Shown: positions 32,110 to 43,708, counted from the stretch's first letter. The stretch is 64,000 nucleotides of DNA from Maratus speciosus (GCA_963932465.1 OZ010792.1:21295632-21359631), one strand, 5' to 3'. Program-made: numbers and translations. The notes: a model not told the origin generated them from the letters alone.

Positions 32110-32877
32110 GCCCTGGTTCTGCTTATCCAGTCTCACTGCCACCATATCAATCTTCAAACAGCACCAGAATCCAGTCCTCTTTGTAGGCTCCAGTAAATTC
32201 TCCTACTCATCAATGTGTGGTATCCTACGATCGCAAGAGCCTCTGCTCGTGCTTCTGACCATTCTATCAAGAGATACATCTCCAATGGACGCTTGAGTAT
32301 CTGCTCGTGCCATCTTACTTGTGCCACACAAAGCATTACATCTCCAATGGACGCTGAGTATTTGCTCGTGCCATCTTATTTGTGCCACGCAAATCATTAC
32401 ATCTCCAATGGACGCTTGAGTATTTGCTCGTGCCATCTTACTTGTGCCACGCATTCCATTCTTTTCCCTTCCTGCCGCCCCTTGTCGCGAGAGGGGTTCC
32501 TACCCCGGCGGCCGGGATCAGTGATGTTTATTATTATTATTATTATTATTTATTTTATTTTATTTTTACTTTAAATGTTCTTATACTCCCGCCCTCTGTC
32601 GCGAGTAGGCGTTTTCCTGGCGGGAAGGCATTCGTCTAATTTTTGTAATCCCACTTTGTTCTTCTTCAAATAAATTCTGGGTTCTGTGGTCGGTGGTGCA
32701 TAGACGCCCTTAGCGGGTGAGCGTCGCCCCTTGAGCATTTTGTGTTTGTCCGTCTGCATACGGCCGGACAAGGCTGGACTCATAACGAGCCCCAACGTGT
32801 CGGGGAACATACCGGGAGAGACGTTAAGCTCTAAGGGGCAGGCCTAGCCGGCCCTGAGCAGTCTCTCTTAGGCTGCC
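32110..32877 (+). other. 3' UTR of element 3
   Basis: Relatively GC-rich non-coding tail. It contains three tandem ~62-bp units (32276-32452), a (TTA)n/(TTTTA)n tract near 32526-32570, and ends 'ctctcttaggctgcc'. There is no poly-A tail before the target duplication. Frames of 60-119 codons here reflect the repeats. Confidence 0.75.
32276..32452. repeat. ~62-bp minisatellite, three units
   Basis: Repeats of 'catctccaatggacgcttga' and 'gctcgtgccatcttacttgt' occur at ~62-bp spacing within the 3' UTR of element 3. Confidence 0.88.
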
Positions 32878-33560
32878 TAACACATTTTAAACCCACTTTG
32901 AGCAATTTACGGTCATACTCAGTAACCTTTACGAATTCTTTACGTAGCCCTGTATATCACTACAACATTTACACACACCATATAGTATGCATAAATATAG
33001 TGAAACTTAAAAACGCATATCGTAATTAAAAATGTATTCCCTGCCATCGCCGCTAATATACAGTATTTCGGATAGAAAATACTTGTCTGAAATGTTTTGT
33101 ATGTTCCTGTAAATGCTATGCACTTCGTATTATACCTGAAATAACTTAAGTAAGCCTCACCGACGTATATCAATTTTATTATATATGAATTTGTATAATT
33201 AAAATACGCCGCAAACAATTTCCCCCTATACCATCTGTAATGGAATTCTTTTGTGTAGCCCTGTAAATGAAAAGTAACTATTCGTTGCACCGCATATGCT
33301 GCAGAATATTCTGCATATTTTAGTGCACTTCGTAAATGCAAATATTTTTTATTATGTTTGAAAGGGTGTAACATCTTTAAAATGATCTTTTCCCATTGGC
33401 CGTAATGTAACGGAATACTTTTGACTGTCCCTGTAAATGAACTAAACATGCTACAAACTTCATTTGAAATAGGGTTCGTGCTAGGCTAAACGTATAAATA
33501 ACCAAAAATTTCAGTGCGATCCGAGTATATTTACGAGAGTTAGAGCGCGAACAGACAAAC
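32878..33560 (-). repeat. Diverged tandem-repeat region (family G), right part
   Basis: Opens with the right 17-bp target duplication. It then has four 'ccctgtaaatg'-type words at about 152-172 bp spacing (near 32950, 33102, 33258, 33430), each preceded by a 'ttcttttgtgtag'-like block. A 169-codon minus-strand frame (32940-33449) runs through the units. Its internal periodicity (TGTVK, QGYTKEFHY, TGTYKTF) follows the DNA repeat, and I do not call it a gene. Confidence 0.6.
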
Positions 33561-34267
33561 CGAAATCAATAACACTTTTCACTTTGTTGAAAAGCGTTAA
33601 AAATTAGTTAAAAATTTGAAAGTAAGCTAATGTAAAATGAATTAAGTACACAGAGTCTTTGTCTATCGGTAATTTTTAACACCGCTATGAGAAAGTTCTT
33701 TTAAATGTATCGTTTTAAATCTGACGTAATTTTCACCAAAGTTAACTTTCTCTTTTTAATATTCACATGAAAATTCTTTTGTTGTTAGAAAGGAAATATT
33801 ATTTGCGCTGTCTTAGAATTCACAATAATAGTTGAAAAGATTATCTCAAAATATGAAATAAACGTCTCGTGCAAATATATTTTTTAATTTAAAGTGTTTT
33901 GCCAACTTTTATTTATTTGGCCTTTTTAAATATGACGTAATTTCCTTCATTTGTGACTTTTAACGCATAATAATGAATTTAGTATTTAAAAATTTTCTTT
34001 CCCTTTTAAAATTCACGTGTAACTATAGTTTTTATGATGTAATTTTCAATATTTTCCTGATTTTTAACACGTAATCACTTAATTCTAATTTGAAAGTTTT
34101 TTTCTGTTTATAATAGCCACGTGTAAATAATTTTTTTATTTGAAGGAAATATTATTCTTTGCGCTGTTTTTAAAATTGGCAACAGTTTAAAATAATTTCC
34201 CTTTTCTAAAATGTGTAAAAAATATCTCTCGAAATGCTGAAAATTTGAATTTAAAATGGAAATAAAT
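33561..34267 (-). mobile_element. Helitron-like body fragment (inverted)
   Basis: 'aatgaattaagtacacagag', 'atgtatcgttttaaatctga' and 'ggaaatattatttgcgctgt' parallel the sequence internal to the inverted Helitron 3' end at 38460-38990. No termini of its own are identified. Confidence 0.45.
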
Positions 34268-34566
34268 CCTCAAAAAATGAGTCAAATTAAAAAGATAATT
34301 GCAGTCTGCACATCTGGAACTTCCAATGTATAAAATGATCTAAAATGTTTAAGTTCCTATGTATAGTTTTTCTCCTATAAAACTTTTTTGATGGAACGAT
34401 TTTGACCATCTTTAACATTAAATAGCTCTTAAAATAATTATTCGATTTAAAAACTGTCTGCATCAGCGTGTTTATCAAACATGTCTCTATAATACCACAT
34501 ATTTTTATATTTTTGTATGAAACAGTTTTCTTAATATTAACGAAGAAAGACCCCCGGTCATAAAAA
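34268..34566 (-). repeat. Repeat family A, inverted copy
   Basis: On the minus strand it reads from the 'gaccgg' block through 'tgcatcagcgtgtttatcaa' and 'gatggaacgattttgacc' (plus-strand words), matching 37800-38100 and 39-330 in inverse orientation. Confidence 0.65.
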
Positions 34567-34857
34567 ATATGGATGCCGATCTAGTAGGAGTATACCCGGA
34601 TGATCTACGCAGATTTTCATTGGTCCATTTCCAAATCAAAACTTTTTTTTATATATAGAAGGAAATGAGAGATAGGTTTATATTTTTAATGAAATGATGG
34701 CGATGGAAGAATATTTGGCGATTTATCACCAGCGCCCGACTAACTTCTATGTATAACAGTACCGAAATGTCCTTTGGCATATAAAAAGTGAAGCGGTCAG
34801 CCCGGAACTATTGATGACAGTCACATGACTTCGACTTTTATTATATAGACGATGTAA

Positions 34858-35845
34858 CAATGATGTAACAAACGATGACATCTAATTCCAACTTCAAAGC
34901 AATGTTTTAATTTATCAGTCGAAAAATAAAAAAAATGCTAACTGGCGAGTTGAAAAATAGTTATTGGCGAGATTTGCACCCGGCTAGCGTAACAGTACCA
35001 AGAATTCTTTGCGACAATGCTTTTATGTAGAATTATTCGAAAAAAAAAATTGATTTTTTTTAATCGAAATGGAAAACTTTCGGCACAGATGCCACAGACG
35101 TTCCCATATTGGCGCTATTTTTTTCTGACGCCAATGTCATATACGCAACGGGTACTTAACTGGCGCCATAGTATCGTTATTTTGCTTGATTTGATAAGCC
35201 GGATGTTGTTGTTTATGCTGTTGATCTTTTTTCCAAATTAGCGTCGGAAAAAAATCGCGCCAATATGAGGCCGTATATGATATCTGGGCCAAACTTTCAT
35301 ATGAAAAGCGAAGGGATCAGAGCATATTTATTTATGGCAGTTACATGACTTGGATTATTGTAATATAGATGAAATGTTGGCGATAGAATAATATTTGGCG
35401 ACATATCACCTGTACCTGGCTAATATTAAAGTACCAAAATGGCACCAGCAATATAAAAAGCGAAGTGGTTCGCCCGGAACTCTTGATGATAGTCACATAA
35501 CTTAGGCTATTGTTATAGAAATTGTTTTAAAATACCGGGAGACAAAGACTCTGTACACTTAATTCCTTTTATTTTTAGCTTCTTTTCAAACGTTTAACTG
35601 ATCCTCTTTAATCAAACACGAAAACAACCATTGGATGCCTTAACAGCAACTGATTCGGCCTTAAATTTTTGAAATCAAAGGAAATTGAATGGAAACCCGT
35701 TTACAGGGAAATCTGCACAGCTTTATTCAGTATAATTCAATCTTCTATAATATTTTTTAAACCGATCGGATTAGCGGGTTTTTAGATTCTGCGGTGTCTG
35801 AACGGGGGTTGGCGAGCGTAGCTTGCAGGGGTCAGAGCCCCCTAG
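34858..35845 (+). mobile_element. Helitron 3' half
   Basis: Collinear with the minus strand of the complete Helitron (47210 to about 48180). It ends in a G/C hairpin and CTAG at 35842-35845 followed by T. It contains a short-form MITE at the same relative position as in the complete copy. The matching 5' half is not adjacent. Confidence 0.7.
35081..35290. mobile_element. CAGATG...CATCTG MITE (short form), old copy inside Helitron
   Basis: Diverged ends ('cacagatgccacagac' and 'gtatatgatatctgggcc') and core ('gatttgataagccggatg'). The inverted copy at 47763-47975 is the same insertion in another Helitron copy. Confidence 0.7.
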
Positions 35846-36229
35846 TATGTATATAAATATAGATAGTACAAAACATATTTCAGTTTTTTAAGACTTAAAA
35901 CACATGCTTTTATTTTATATAAAATGGCATCACTCGCATCCAGAGGAAGAATTCCTCATTTACGATTTAGTCTTAAACAATATCTACAATGCATAGGAAG
36001 TCACTATCGCTCAATAATACACAATCCTAAAAAAAAAAAAAAAAAGATATCGTCATTCAAGAAACTCGACAAGAAAAAAAAAAAAATAGGCTATCTAATG
36101 ATTCATATGCTTTCATTTGTTTTTAATATTAATATAGATACTTAAAATTAAATATAGTTTATAATAGCTCTATGTTTTATCAGAAATCATTCATTTATAT
36201 ATTTTTTCAAAATAGCACGTATTTTAATT
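35846..36229. other. Intergenic AT-rich stretch
   Basis: Two poly-A runs (near 36030 and 36076). No gene recognised. Confidence 0.5.
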
Positions 36230-36510
36230 ACCTTTTTTTTCCCGTTGTTATGGGAAAAGGGCAACAAAAAGATATAATTACTATTTTCCGACTATTTTTC
36301 CTTCACTTTCTACTGAAATGGAGCACTTGAGTGTCCAATTAAAAAAATAAGGTGCTAAAAACTACAAAAAAATTAATATTTCAAAAATAAATTGGGATGC
36401 AGTTTTCAAACAAATTGCATTTAAAGGTACTTTTTTCCCCAATACAATGGTATAAAAATTTAAAATGTGCGAAGCTTAGAAGTTTAAAAATTTGCAGTCG
36501 AGTATTTAAC
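36230..36510 (-). mobile_element. Helitron family-a fragment (inverted)
   Basis: Inverse similarity to 1880-2110: 'aatgtgcgaagcttagaagt' pairs with 'acttctaaacatcgcacatt', and 'atttcaaaaataaattggga' is also shared. No terminus is present. Confidence 0.5.
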
Positions 36511-37794
36511 AGAACAATGATACATCTGATTTGTTTTACGGATGGCTTATACAACGGAACATAATTTTTTGGAGACGACATTTTAATAGCTGGGAGAAAG
36601 AAATAGCATACCGGGGGCTAAAAATTATATTTTCCGCTTTATTAATTTTACAATTTCGCGCCCGCAAACTCGAAAAATCCAACTATCGAAGTCTAAAGAA
36701 CACAAAACGGATATTTTAGTACTTTTAGTGAGGAGAAAAAGCGAAATCGTTACAATTTAGTCCTTCATTTTGCTGCGTCCTCTAGACTGGAAAATTTCTA
36801 TGTAAAGGAGGAAAAATAAAGATGAAAATTTTTATTTTGGAATTAATTCGGATTCTGTGGATTCTAAATGAGGAAATAATAAAAATTAACATTTTTTGAT
36901 TAATTTTGCGCTTTTGGCTTTATTTCGGGTTCTGCAGAACTGAAAAATCCGAAGTTCAAAAGTTGAAAGATAATCAAATTTCACTATTTTATCGCTGTAG
37001 GGTATCGCCGTTTCAGAAAAAAATAATTACAATTTCATCTTATTTTGACTCCTGCGCACAAAAATAAGTAAATAAACGAATAGTATTTTAGAATTTTGAC
37101 ATTTGGTCATACAGATCGGAAAAATTTGATGGGGGAGGGGGGGGGGGGGTGCAGGAAAAGGAAAAAGGCTTCTATTACAATGCTATACCAGTTTCTTAGT
37201 TCTTTTGCCTCAAAAAAAAAATAGCTCAAATTTATAATTTTCGCTTTACTTCTGGTAAGAGCCGAATATTAAGGCCCGACCCTAAAAAGTTCGGCCGTGC
37301 CTTTGTATTTATTCTCACTCCAATCATGTCCATTCTAAATTGTTCCTATTTTATCGGCGTAGTTTGATTCTTTCAAATTTGTTACATTGGGCTTGTCAGC
37401 TTGCTCAATTTTTTTTAACAAGTCTGATCCGACCCATTAATATAAAATGTCTTAATTCTATTTACATGGCCTGCTTGAAAAGTTGCCTTTATTTTCCGGT
37501 CCTTGAGTCCTTGCAGATCTTTGTACCTCGGGTTCTATCTGCAAACCACAAAAATACGAGGGGAAGTACTTATGTACTAAATGTAAAACATCTACTACAG
37601 AATTTAAACAGTTTTCATCTACTCTGTACACGGGATTCCCTGCACTTACTCTTATCTAACCCTTGTATCTATTTTGTACACTGAAGTAAATCAGTCATCT
37701 TTAACTTGAGTAGCCTGATATAGTACATAAATAACAATAATAATTCAATAACACATACTGGACAGTTGCACCATAATGAATTATCTCTCTATTC
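36511..37794. other. Intergenic stretch without recognised gene
   Basis: Contains diverged ~100-bp repeats of the type 'cgaaatcgttacaattt' (36740-37100), a poly-G tract near 37130-37150, and a 114-codon plus-strand frame (37340-37684). That frame has no recognisable domain and a composition typical of chance frames. Nothing else is identified. Confidence 0.45.
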
Positions 37795-38155
37795 TAAAAA
37801 AAAGTAACTACCGCTGTCACCGCCGCCGCCGGTTTTGAATTTTTTTTTGACCGGAGGTCTTTCTTCGTTAATATTAAGAAAAATAATGCATACAAAAATA
37901 TGAAAATCGGTGGTATTATACAGAAATGTTTGATAAATACGCTGATGTAGACAGTTTTCAAATCGAAGAATTATTTAAAGAGATATTTAATGCTAAAGTT
38001 GGACAAAATCGTTCCAGTAAAAAAGTTTTATAGGAGCAAAAACTATTCATGGGAATTTAATCATTTTTAGATCATTTTATACGTTTGAAGTTCCCGGTGT
38101 GCAGACTGTATTTCTTTTTTTAATTTGACTCATTTTTTGAGGTTTTATTTCTCTT
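37795..38155 (+). repeat. Repeat family A, third forward copy (partial)
   Basis: Begins 'gtaactaccgctgtcaccgc', continues through 'ttaatattaagaaaaataat' and 'aatcgttccagtaaaaaagt', and stops just before the inverted Helitron end at 38200. Confidence 0.7.
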
Positions 38156-38199
38156 TTAAATTCAAATTTTCAGCATTTCTAGAGATATTATTTACATTA

Positions 38200-38986
38200 C
38201 TAGGGGGCGCTGCCCCCTAAGAGCTACGCTCGCCAACCCCCCGTTCAGACACCGCAGACTCTAAAAGCACGCTAATTTGATCGGCTTAAAAAATATTTCG
38301 GAAGATTGAATTATAAGTTTAAAAACAGTGGCGATCTCCCTATAAACGGGTTTCTATTCATTTCTCTTTGATTAGGGAATTTTAAAGCCAAATCAGCGGA
38401 CTGTTAAATGATACAATGACTTTTTCCGCCTTTGATTAAATAAAATCAGTTGACATTTCAAAATAAGCTAATATAAAATGAATTAAATAAACAGAGTCTT
38501 TGCCTCGCGGTATTTTTTAGCAAAGCGAAAAGAAAGTTTTTTATAAATGACACATTAAATGTATCGTTTTTAATCTGATGTAATTTTCACTTAACTTTTC
38601 TTTCTCCTTTAGAAATAAAATATTATTTGCGCTATCCTAATAAAAATAGTTGAAAATATCATCTTAAAATATTTCATAAATGTCTCGCGCAATTTTTAAA
38701 TTTAAACTGTTTTGCAATATTATTTTTTGTTCATTTTACGTAATGTGTAATGTGACGTAAATGTGACGTAATTTCTCCTATTTAAGACTTCTAACGCATG
38801 CTAATGAATTTATTATTTTACAACATTCTTTCACTTTTAAAATTCACGTGTAATATAGTTTTTATGATAAGTTTCAATGCGTTCCTGCTTTTTATATTTT
38901 CTTGTTTATAATAGTCACGTGTAAAATAAATTTTTAATTTGAAGCAAATATTATTGCTTGCGCTGTTTATACAGTTGGCAACAGAG
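38200..38986 (-). mobile_element. Helitron 3' region (inverted)
   Basis: CTAG at 38200-38203 with GGGGGC-gct-GCCCCC, the minus-strand Helitron 3' end. The subterminal region and ~700 bp of body follow. The body is cut where the TA-flanked MITE begins near 38987. Confidence 0.65.
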
Positions 38987-39283
38987 TAAATACATCAAAT
39001 GGATACTAGGAAACACATAATCTACTGAAAATATTTAGAAAGCAATTTAGAAAGCAAAAGTAATATATCAGTAACAATTTAACCCAAAAGAAAAGTCACA
39101 AATATAAATCTCTGCTGAATTGGCTCCACTACATTCAAATGAGGTCATTTCTCACCCGATTTGCATGGTGGCGCCATTACCCCGAGAGGACAATATGGCG
39201 GAAATCTCCAAACAAAGCCGAAAGAATAATCGAACTTGTTCAACACATTACATCAAAATGTCGGCGAATGCATGTAGATTACG

Positions 39284-39297
39284 AGTAATATTACCTT
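39284..39297. repeat. 14-bp target duplication of element 4, left copy
   Basis: AGTAATATTACCTT here and at 41852-41865. Uninterrupted MITE copies contain this sequence once ('ataatattacctt'). Confidence 0.85.
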
Positions 39298-41307
39298 TAT
39301 GAGAGGATCCTAAAACGAAGAATTAATCACTACTTAGAAAAATTAAATGTTCTTCACGGGGCCCAGTATGGCTTCCGTGAGAACAGAAGCACAATTCAAC
39401 TATTAAACAAATTAAAACATAAAGCAAAAACGTATCTTGAAAAATATAAATACTGCAGCATTATCTCATTCGACATTGTAGGGGCGTTTGACAATATCGA
39501 TTGGGTCACTTTGGGTCAACAAATTAACGAATTACCAATTCCGCAATATTTAAAATGTATCCTTCTTAGCTTCTTATCCGAACGAGAACTAATAACAAAT
39601 TATTTATCAAATAACATTAAAAGACCAACTTATCAAGGCTGTCCACAGGGGTCGTGCCTTGGGCCGCTTCTGTGGCTAATCATAGCAAATATAATCTTAA
39701 TAAACTTTTACAGTAAATTCGAAGACCTGTATGTTTTTTGCGATGACTTCAATATGGTTGTCAAAGCGAGGAGCAGACTCATCTTAGAGACCGAAACCAA
39801 CCAAAAAATAAAACTTTTTTATAATATTTGCAATAACTTAAATTTACAGATTTCAAAGGAAAAAACGACTTTTATTATGTTGGGGAAAAACACTCTGGAT
39901 AAACGTCCACCAACCTTTAAATTGGGTAACTATACCATCAAGCCATTAAAGGAAATAAAAATTTTAGGGATAATATTCCAGAGTACTTTAAAATGGGACA
40001 AGCACATAACTAGCATAAAAAACAAAATTTTACAGCTAACCTCATCCATTAAACGGGTCTTCTCGGCTACTTGGGGGATGGACAGAGGCTATCTTAGAAC
40101 CTGGTACATAGCAGTACTAGAAAAAATTATAGATTATGGTTCGGAGGTGTGGTTTGGAGACCTCAGGATAAAAGATAAACGCGCTCTCCAATCCATCCAA
40201 AGAACTTGTCTCACGTCAATAACCAAAACATATAAAAATGTTGCAACACATACGTTACAGGTCCTATTAGGAATAATACCAATCTTAATAACACTGGAAT
40301 ATAAAAATCTAAAATACAATATTTTACACAATAAAAACTTATTACTTAAAGAACCCAAACCAATATGTAAAGATGATATAGAAAATAAAATCCTAAAATA
40401 TGAAATAAATCTGGAAATTCATTTAAATAACTTAATAGTTACAGACAAAATTATCACAAAAACTAATCTTATTTCGATTTACACAGATGGTTCTAAGGTG
40501 GACTCTGGCACAGCATATGCAATGGTAGCCTACAATCATAACATTAAAATTTATGAAAAAACAGTCAAACTGAGAGCAGATAATTCAATCTTTCAGGCGG
40601 AGCTGCACGCAATAATTTCGGCAATTAATTGGGCCATTAACTCCCCTTATACGAAATTCCAAATATTAAGTGACAGTCAATCTACTATTAAAGCCTTAGA
40701 CAATTTATTTCCAACTAACCCCTCAATTTATTACATCCATAATTTAATTAAACAAAATCAAAATAAAATTTTTTACATTACTTGGATAAAAGGCCACATT
40801 GGCATAGCGGGTAATGAACTGGCGGATGAGCTGGCGAATGATGCCGCCCAGTACTGCGACCTACCAGTGGATCGAGGAGTTAAATTGCCTCGGTCCTATC
40901 TTATAAAATGTATTCGAACCCAATTACTGGACAGGTGGCAGTACAACTGGGATCACTCAGGGGGTGGCAGATATACGCACGGGCTGGTACCAAAAGTTCA
41001 GAACCAAATAATTTCAAAAGATAAAGTATCTATTTACTTTTTAACAGGCCGCGGCAGCTTCCCGTCTTTCCTTTATAATATCGGCAAAAAAGATGACGAC
41101 CTTTGTAAATGTGGTGGTCGAGGAGACCCGATGCATTACATTTTCGGCAACTGCAAATTCATGAAGTTTAAATTTCACAGAACAGAAACGACAATCCTTC
41201 AGGACATCCTAAAAATAATTAATGACCCGGCACAACTTATAAAACTTTATGCTAACTACGATATTCTCAATAGCCATTATTCTTTTATTCAATATAAATA
41301 CATTTAA
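39298..41307 (+). pseudogene. Truncated ORF2 (reverse transcriptase-RNase H) of element 4
   Basis: The frame is open for 669 codons from the truncation to the stop. There is no genuine start; a TTG at 39511 is the first codon some callers would use, but conserved reverse transcriptase sequence lies upstream of it (GFRE 25-28, FDIVGAFD). Counting from 39298: GCPQGSCLGP about 114-123, FCDD 147-150 in place of YADD (both aspartates kept), RNase H D397, E435, D459, D510, then a CKCGGRGDPMHYIFGNC finger. It ends YSFIQYKYI, like the C-termini of elements 1 and 2. With no endonuclease it is not autonomous. The absence of stops suggests a fairly young copy. Confidence 0.86.
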
Positions 41308-41851
41308 TAATTACCTCTTCTGATTGCCTGTGGTGGACATGTCATGGGTCCACGTGGTGTATGGAAGGGTGTTTTTGAGATTGTTTTATTTTTAAGAACT
41401 TAAATACCACTAGAAATATTGTAAATATGTACAAATATTTTTGTTTAAAAGGGTGAAAAAAAGGGAAAAAAATATTTCTTATCAAATGAAAAGATGAATG
41501 TAAATACTTAAAATTTTTTTCAAATAGTACGTAAATTCCAAAACATATAAATCATAATCGTAATATATTTCTAGGCTCGCCCTGAAACAATAGGGTAGCC
41601 AATTGTGATTGGTAAAGAATCGCCATCTTAAATAATCATAAATTTTCACAGGCGGTCCGGGGACACGGCACTTGCCTCTTGTGCTCTCTTCGGCGTGTCA
41701 GGCGGGTCGTTCTGAAGTCTTCTTTCCCGGAGACTGGGGTTCTGGGCTTGTTTCCGCAGGTAGTAAAACTTTTCCCTGCCCTGGGCTTGGGGTTTACACC
41801 TAACCATAAGCCAAAAGCGGGTTCCCAGGGTGGGTGCTTACTTACTTACTT
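41308..41851 (+). other. 3' UTR of element 4
   Basis: Non-coding. AT-rich in the first half, more GC-rich near the end ('cagggtgggtg'), finishing in the CTTA tail. The 62-codon frame at 41679-41867 runs out of the element and is not a gene. Confidence 0.7.
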
Positions 41852-42123
41852 AGTAATATTACCTTAAATACATAATGTTACAATAAAAGGTGCTTATCTC
41901 TACTCATTTGAAGCTCCAAAATAAGAAGCAACTGGATGAAAACTAAATTTTTCACTAGAACAAACGAACGACGTGCGGCAAAATCACTCTCACTCTAGGC
42001 ACTGTTTCTATTGTTGGCCGCTATAGTGCAGGCACATTCACTATCTCAAACTGCACTTAGTTTTTAAACTAGGCGGGGTGGTGGCATAACCCCGAGTGGC
42101 GCCATTCCCCCGGTCTCCCCTAC

Positions 42124-42556
42124 ACAAGCCTGCAAAATTTGGGTTGTGTCATATTGCTTAGCTTTTGATAATTGATTCTTACGTATTTTATAGCGCTGAA
42201 TCCGAAAATGACCTTCATTTTTTACCATAATGTCAGGATTTTTTGCAAAATTTTTACTTTTTAACTTTGACATTTACGATTTGCGAAATATTCTGACGTG
42301 ATGGTTAAAAATATAGGTTATTTTCAGATTTAGAGGTAAAAAGTACATAAAAATCAATTATCAAAAATGAAAAAACACAGCCATCACATCTGTTTTATAG
42401 TATCAGAGTTTTGCTATTTTTTGACTTTGAAATTTACTACTTGCAAAAAATCCTGACTTGATGGTTAAAAATGAAGGTCATTTTCGGATTCAGCGCTAAA
42501 AAATACACAAAAATCAATTATCAAAAGTTAAACAACACAACCATCGCAGGCTTGTA
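42124..42556. mobile_element. Palindromic element, ACAAGCCTGC ends
   Basis: Left ACAAGCCTGC (42124) and right GCAGGCTTGT (42547-42556) with ~120-bp diverged inverted arms ('aatccgaaaatgaccttcat' against 'atgaaggtcattttcggatt'). A further partial copy of the right arm lies between them. It starts two bases after the end of the preceding MITE. Confidence 0.7.
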
Positions 42557-42800
42557 TTATATATCTGATTCTAAAGCATTGGGCCTTGGCAAGGTTAGTG
42601 TTAGTAACATAAAGAAACGGTGGGATATCACTTAACTATCCTCCCTTTTTGTTTGAAGACGTTTTCCTGAATTACTAGAAAGCAGAACCCACGTCTTTCT
42701 GTCATAGTTGTACAATGATATTTTAAAAGAATGAGAATTGTGATTTTTGCAGATTTTTAGCAGTGGTTGAGCTGTGAGATTGGTTATTTTAAATAGATTT

Positions 42801-43090
42801 TTAACCCTCCATTACTCGCACCTGTTTGTATCATGCGATCACTCTCGAGGATGTTGTAAACACCACAAAAATTTTATCATAAATTTTAAGTTGTAATGAA
42901 TTGTAATAATTTTGTAATTTACTAGTGATTGAAGTAGTCTCTTTTTCTAAAAAAGTTAGATTATATTTTATTACTATATATATTTGTGTGCTTAAAATCA
43001 TCTTCGATTATAGCAACTGATATAAATAATTCGAAATTTTTTTTACTCCTATGGTGTTCAAAACATCCCACGCGAGTAATGAAGTGTTAA
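42801..43090. mobile_element. TTAA element, CCCTCCATTACTCGC ends
   Basis: TTAA at 42801 and at 43087-43090. Terminal repeats CCCTCCATTACTCGC and GCGAGTAATGAAGTG match at 12 of 15 positions. 290 bp, non-coding. Confidence 0.65.
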
Positions 43091-43309
43091 GGCTAGTCTC
43101 AACTGCTCTGCTCAACAAGCGCAAAGTGTTCTGACACATTTACAAATTCATTTTTTAACGGAAAGTTATAAAATTGGAAGGCTTAACTATGGAAGTGATT
43201 TGGAATCGAACTGTGTTTTCCATTTTTTGATAAATAAATTACCCTTTGAGTTATAAGTGATTTTGATCCCGTGACAAAGACTTCTTCACCCTTCCTTGAG
43301 TGGTTATTC

Positions 43310-43550
43310 TTGTTTCGCGCGAAAATTCAGTTCAAAACGCTCACTTTGACACTATTTTCTGAAAGATCTATTGCGTTCGCAAATAAATAAATAAATAAAT
43401 AAAAATAAAACGGAAAACATAGTTCGATTACATAGTTTCTGAACAACAACACCTGCTAGTTTCATGCATTTCCGAACAAAAATAAATTAAAACTTATGTC
43501 ATAAAGTTGTCCTTTTGGATTTGAGAACAAACAGCCTTAAGGATGTGAAA
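43310..43550. repeat. Relative of the 3.2-kb tandem unit
   Basis: 'ttcagttcaaaacgctcact' and 'tacatagtttctgaacaa' resemble the unit at 3190-3640. It includes an (AAAT)n tract at 43383-43408. Confidence 0.5.
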
Positions 43551-43615
43551 ATCCCGAAATGTTATTTTGTAGGAGTATTTAGAATTGATATTTATTTCTA
43601 TATAAGAAGAGATTC

Positions 43616-43708
43616 TTAACTCTTTGAGGTCTAAGCCCGAGTGCCACTCGGGTTGCCGTTTTTTGTAAAGCGAACTAAGCCCGAGAGTCTCTCGGGGTCA
43701 ACTTTTAA
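43616..43708. repeat. Paired perfect hairpins between TTAACTCTTTGAG repeats
   Basis: CCCGAGTGCCACTCGGG (43636-43652) and CCCGAGAGTCTCTCGGG (43680-43696) are two perfect 8-bp-stem palindromes. Both are preceded by 'ctaag', and the pair is flanked by TTAACTCTTTGAG at 43616 and 43705. Probably the remains of a TTAA-type element end. Confidence 0.6.

Larger units (their letters stand above)
29799..32877 (+). mobile_element. 5'-truncated non-LTR retrotransposon (I/R1 superfamily), element 3
   Basis: 3.08 kb between exact 17-bp target duplications. It retains the reverse transcriptase, RNase H, zinc finger and a 768-base 3' UTR. ORF1 and the endonuclease are absent. It is noticeably more GC-rich than its surroundings and has a 3' UTR minisatellite and a (TTA)n/(TTTTA)n tract. 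It is a family distinct from elements 1, 2 and 4. Confidence 0.87.
39298..41851 (+). mobile_element. 5'-truncated non-LTR retrotransposon (I/R1 superfamily), element 4
   Basis: 2.55 kb between 14-bp target duplications. It has reverse transcriptase (from about 24 codons before GFRE), RNase H, zinc finger and a 544-base 3' UTR that ends in a (CTTA)n tail, CTTACTTACTTACTT, instead of poly-A. ORF1 and the endonuclease are missing. Confidence 0.87.
38987..42122 (+). mobile_element. TA-flanked GGGGAGACC MITE, left-truncated, split by element 4
   Basis: 38987-39297 and 41852-42122 together match the right two-thirds of the complete copies at 46093-46909 and 60463-61282, including 'aaaatgtcggcgaatgcatg' and the right end 'GCCATTCCCCCGGTCTCCCC' + TA. 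Element 4 sits between the halves. Confidence 0.75.

Noticed and set aside
37340..37684. 114-codon plus-strand frame
   Set aside because: No domain, no repeat family and no supporting context. Kept as unassigned.
41679..41867. 62-codon frame at the end of element 4
   Set aside because: Runs through the 3' UTR and CTTA tail into the flank; not a gene.
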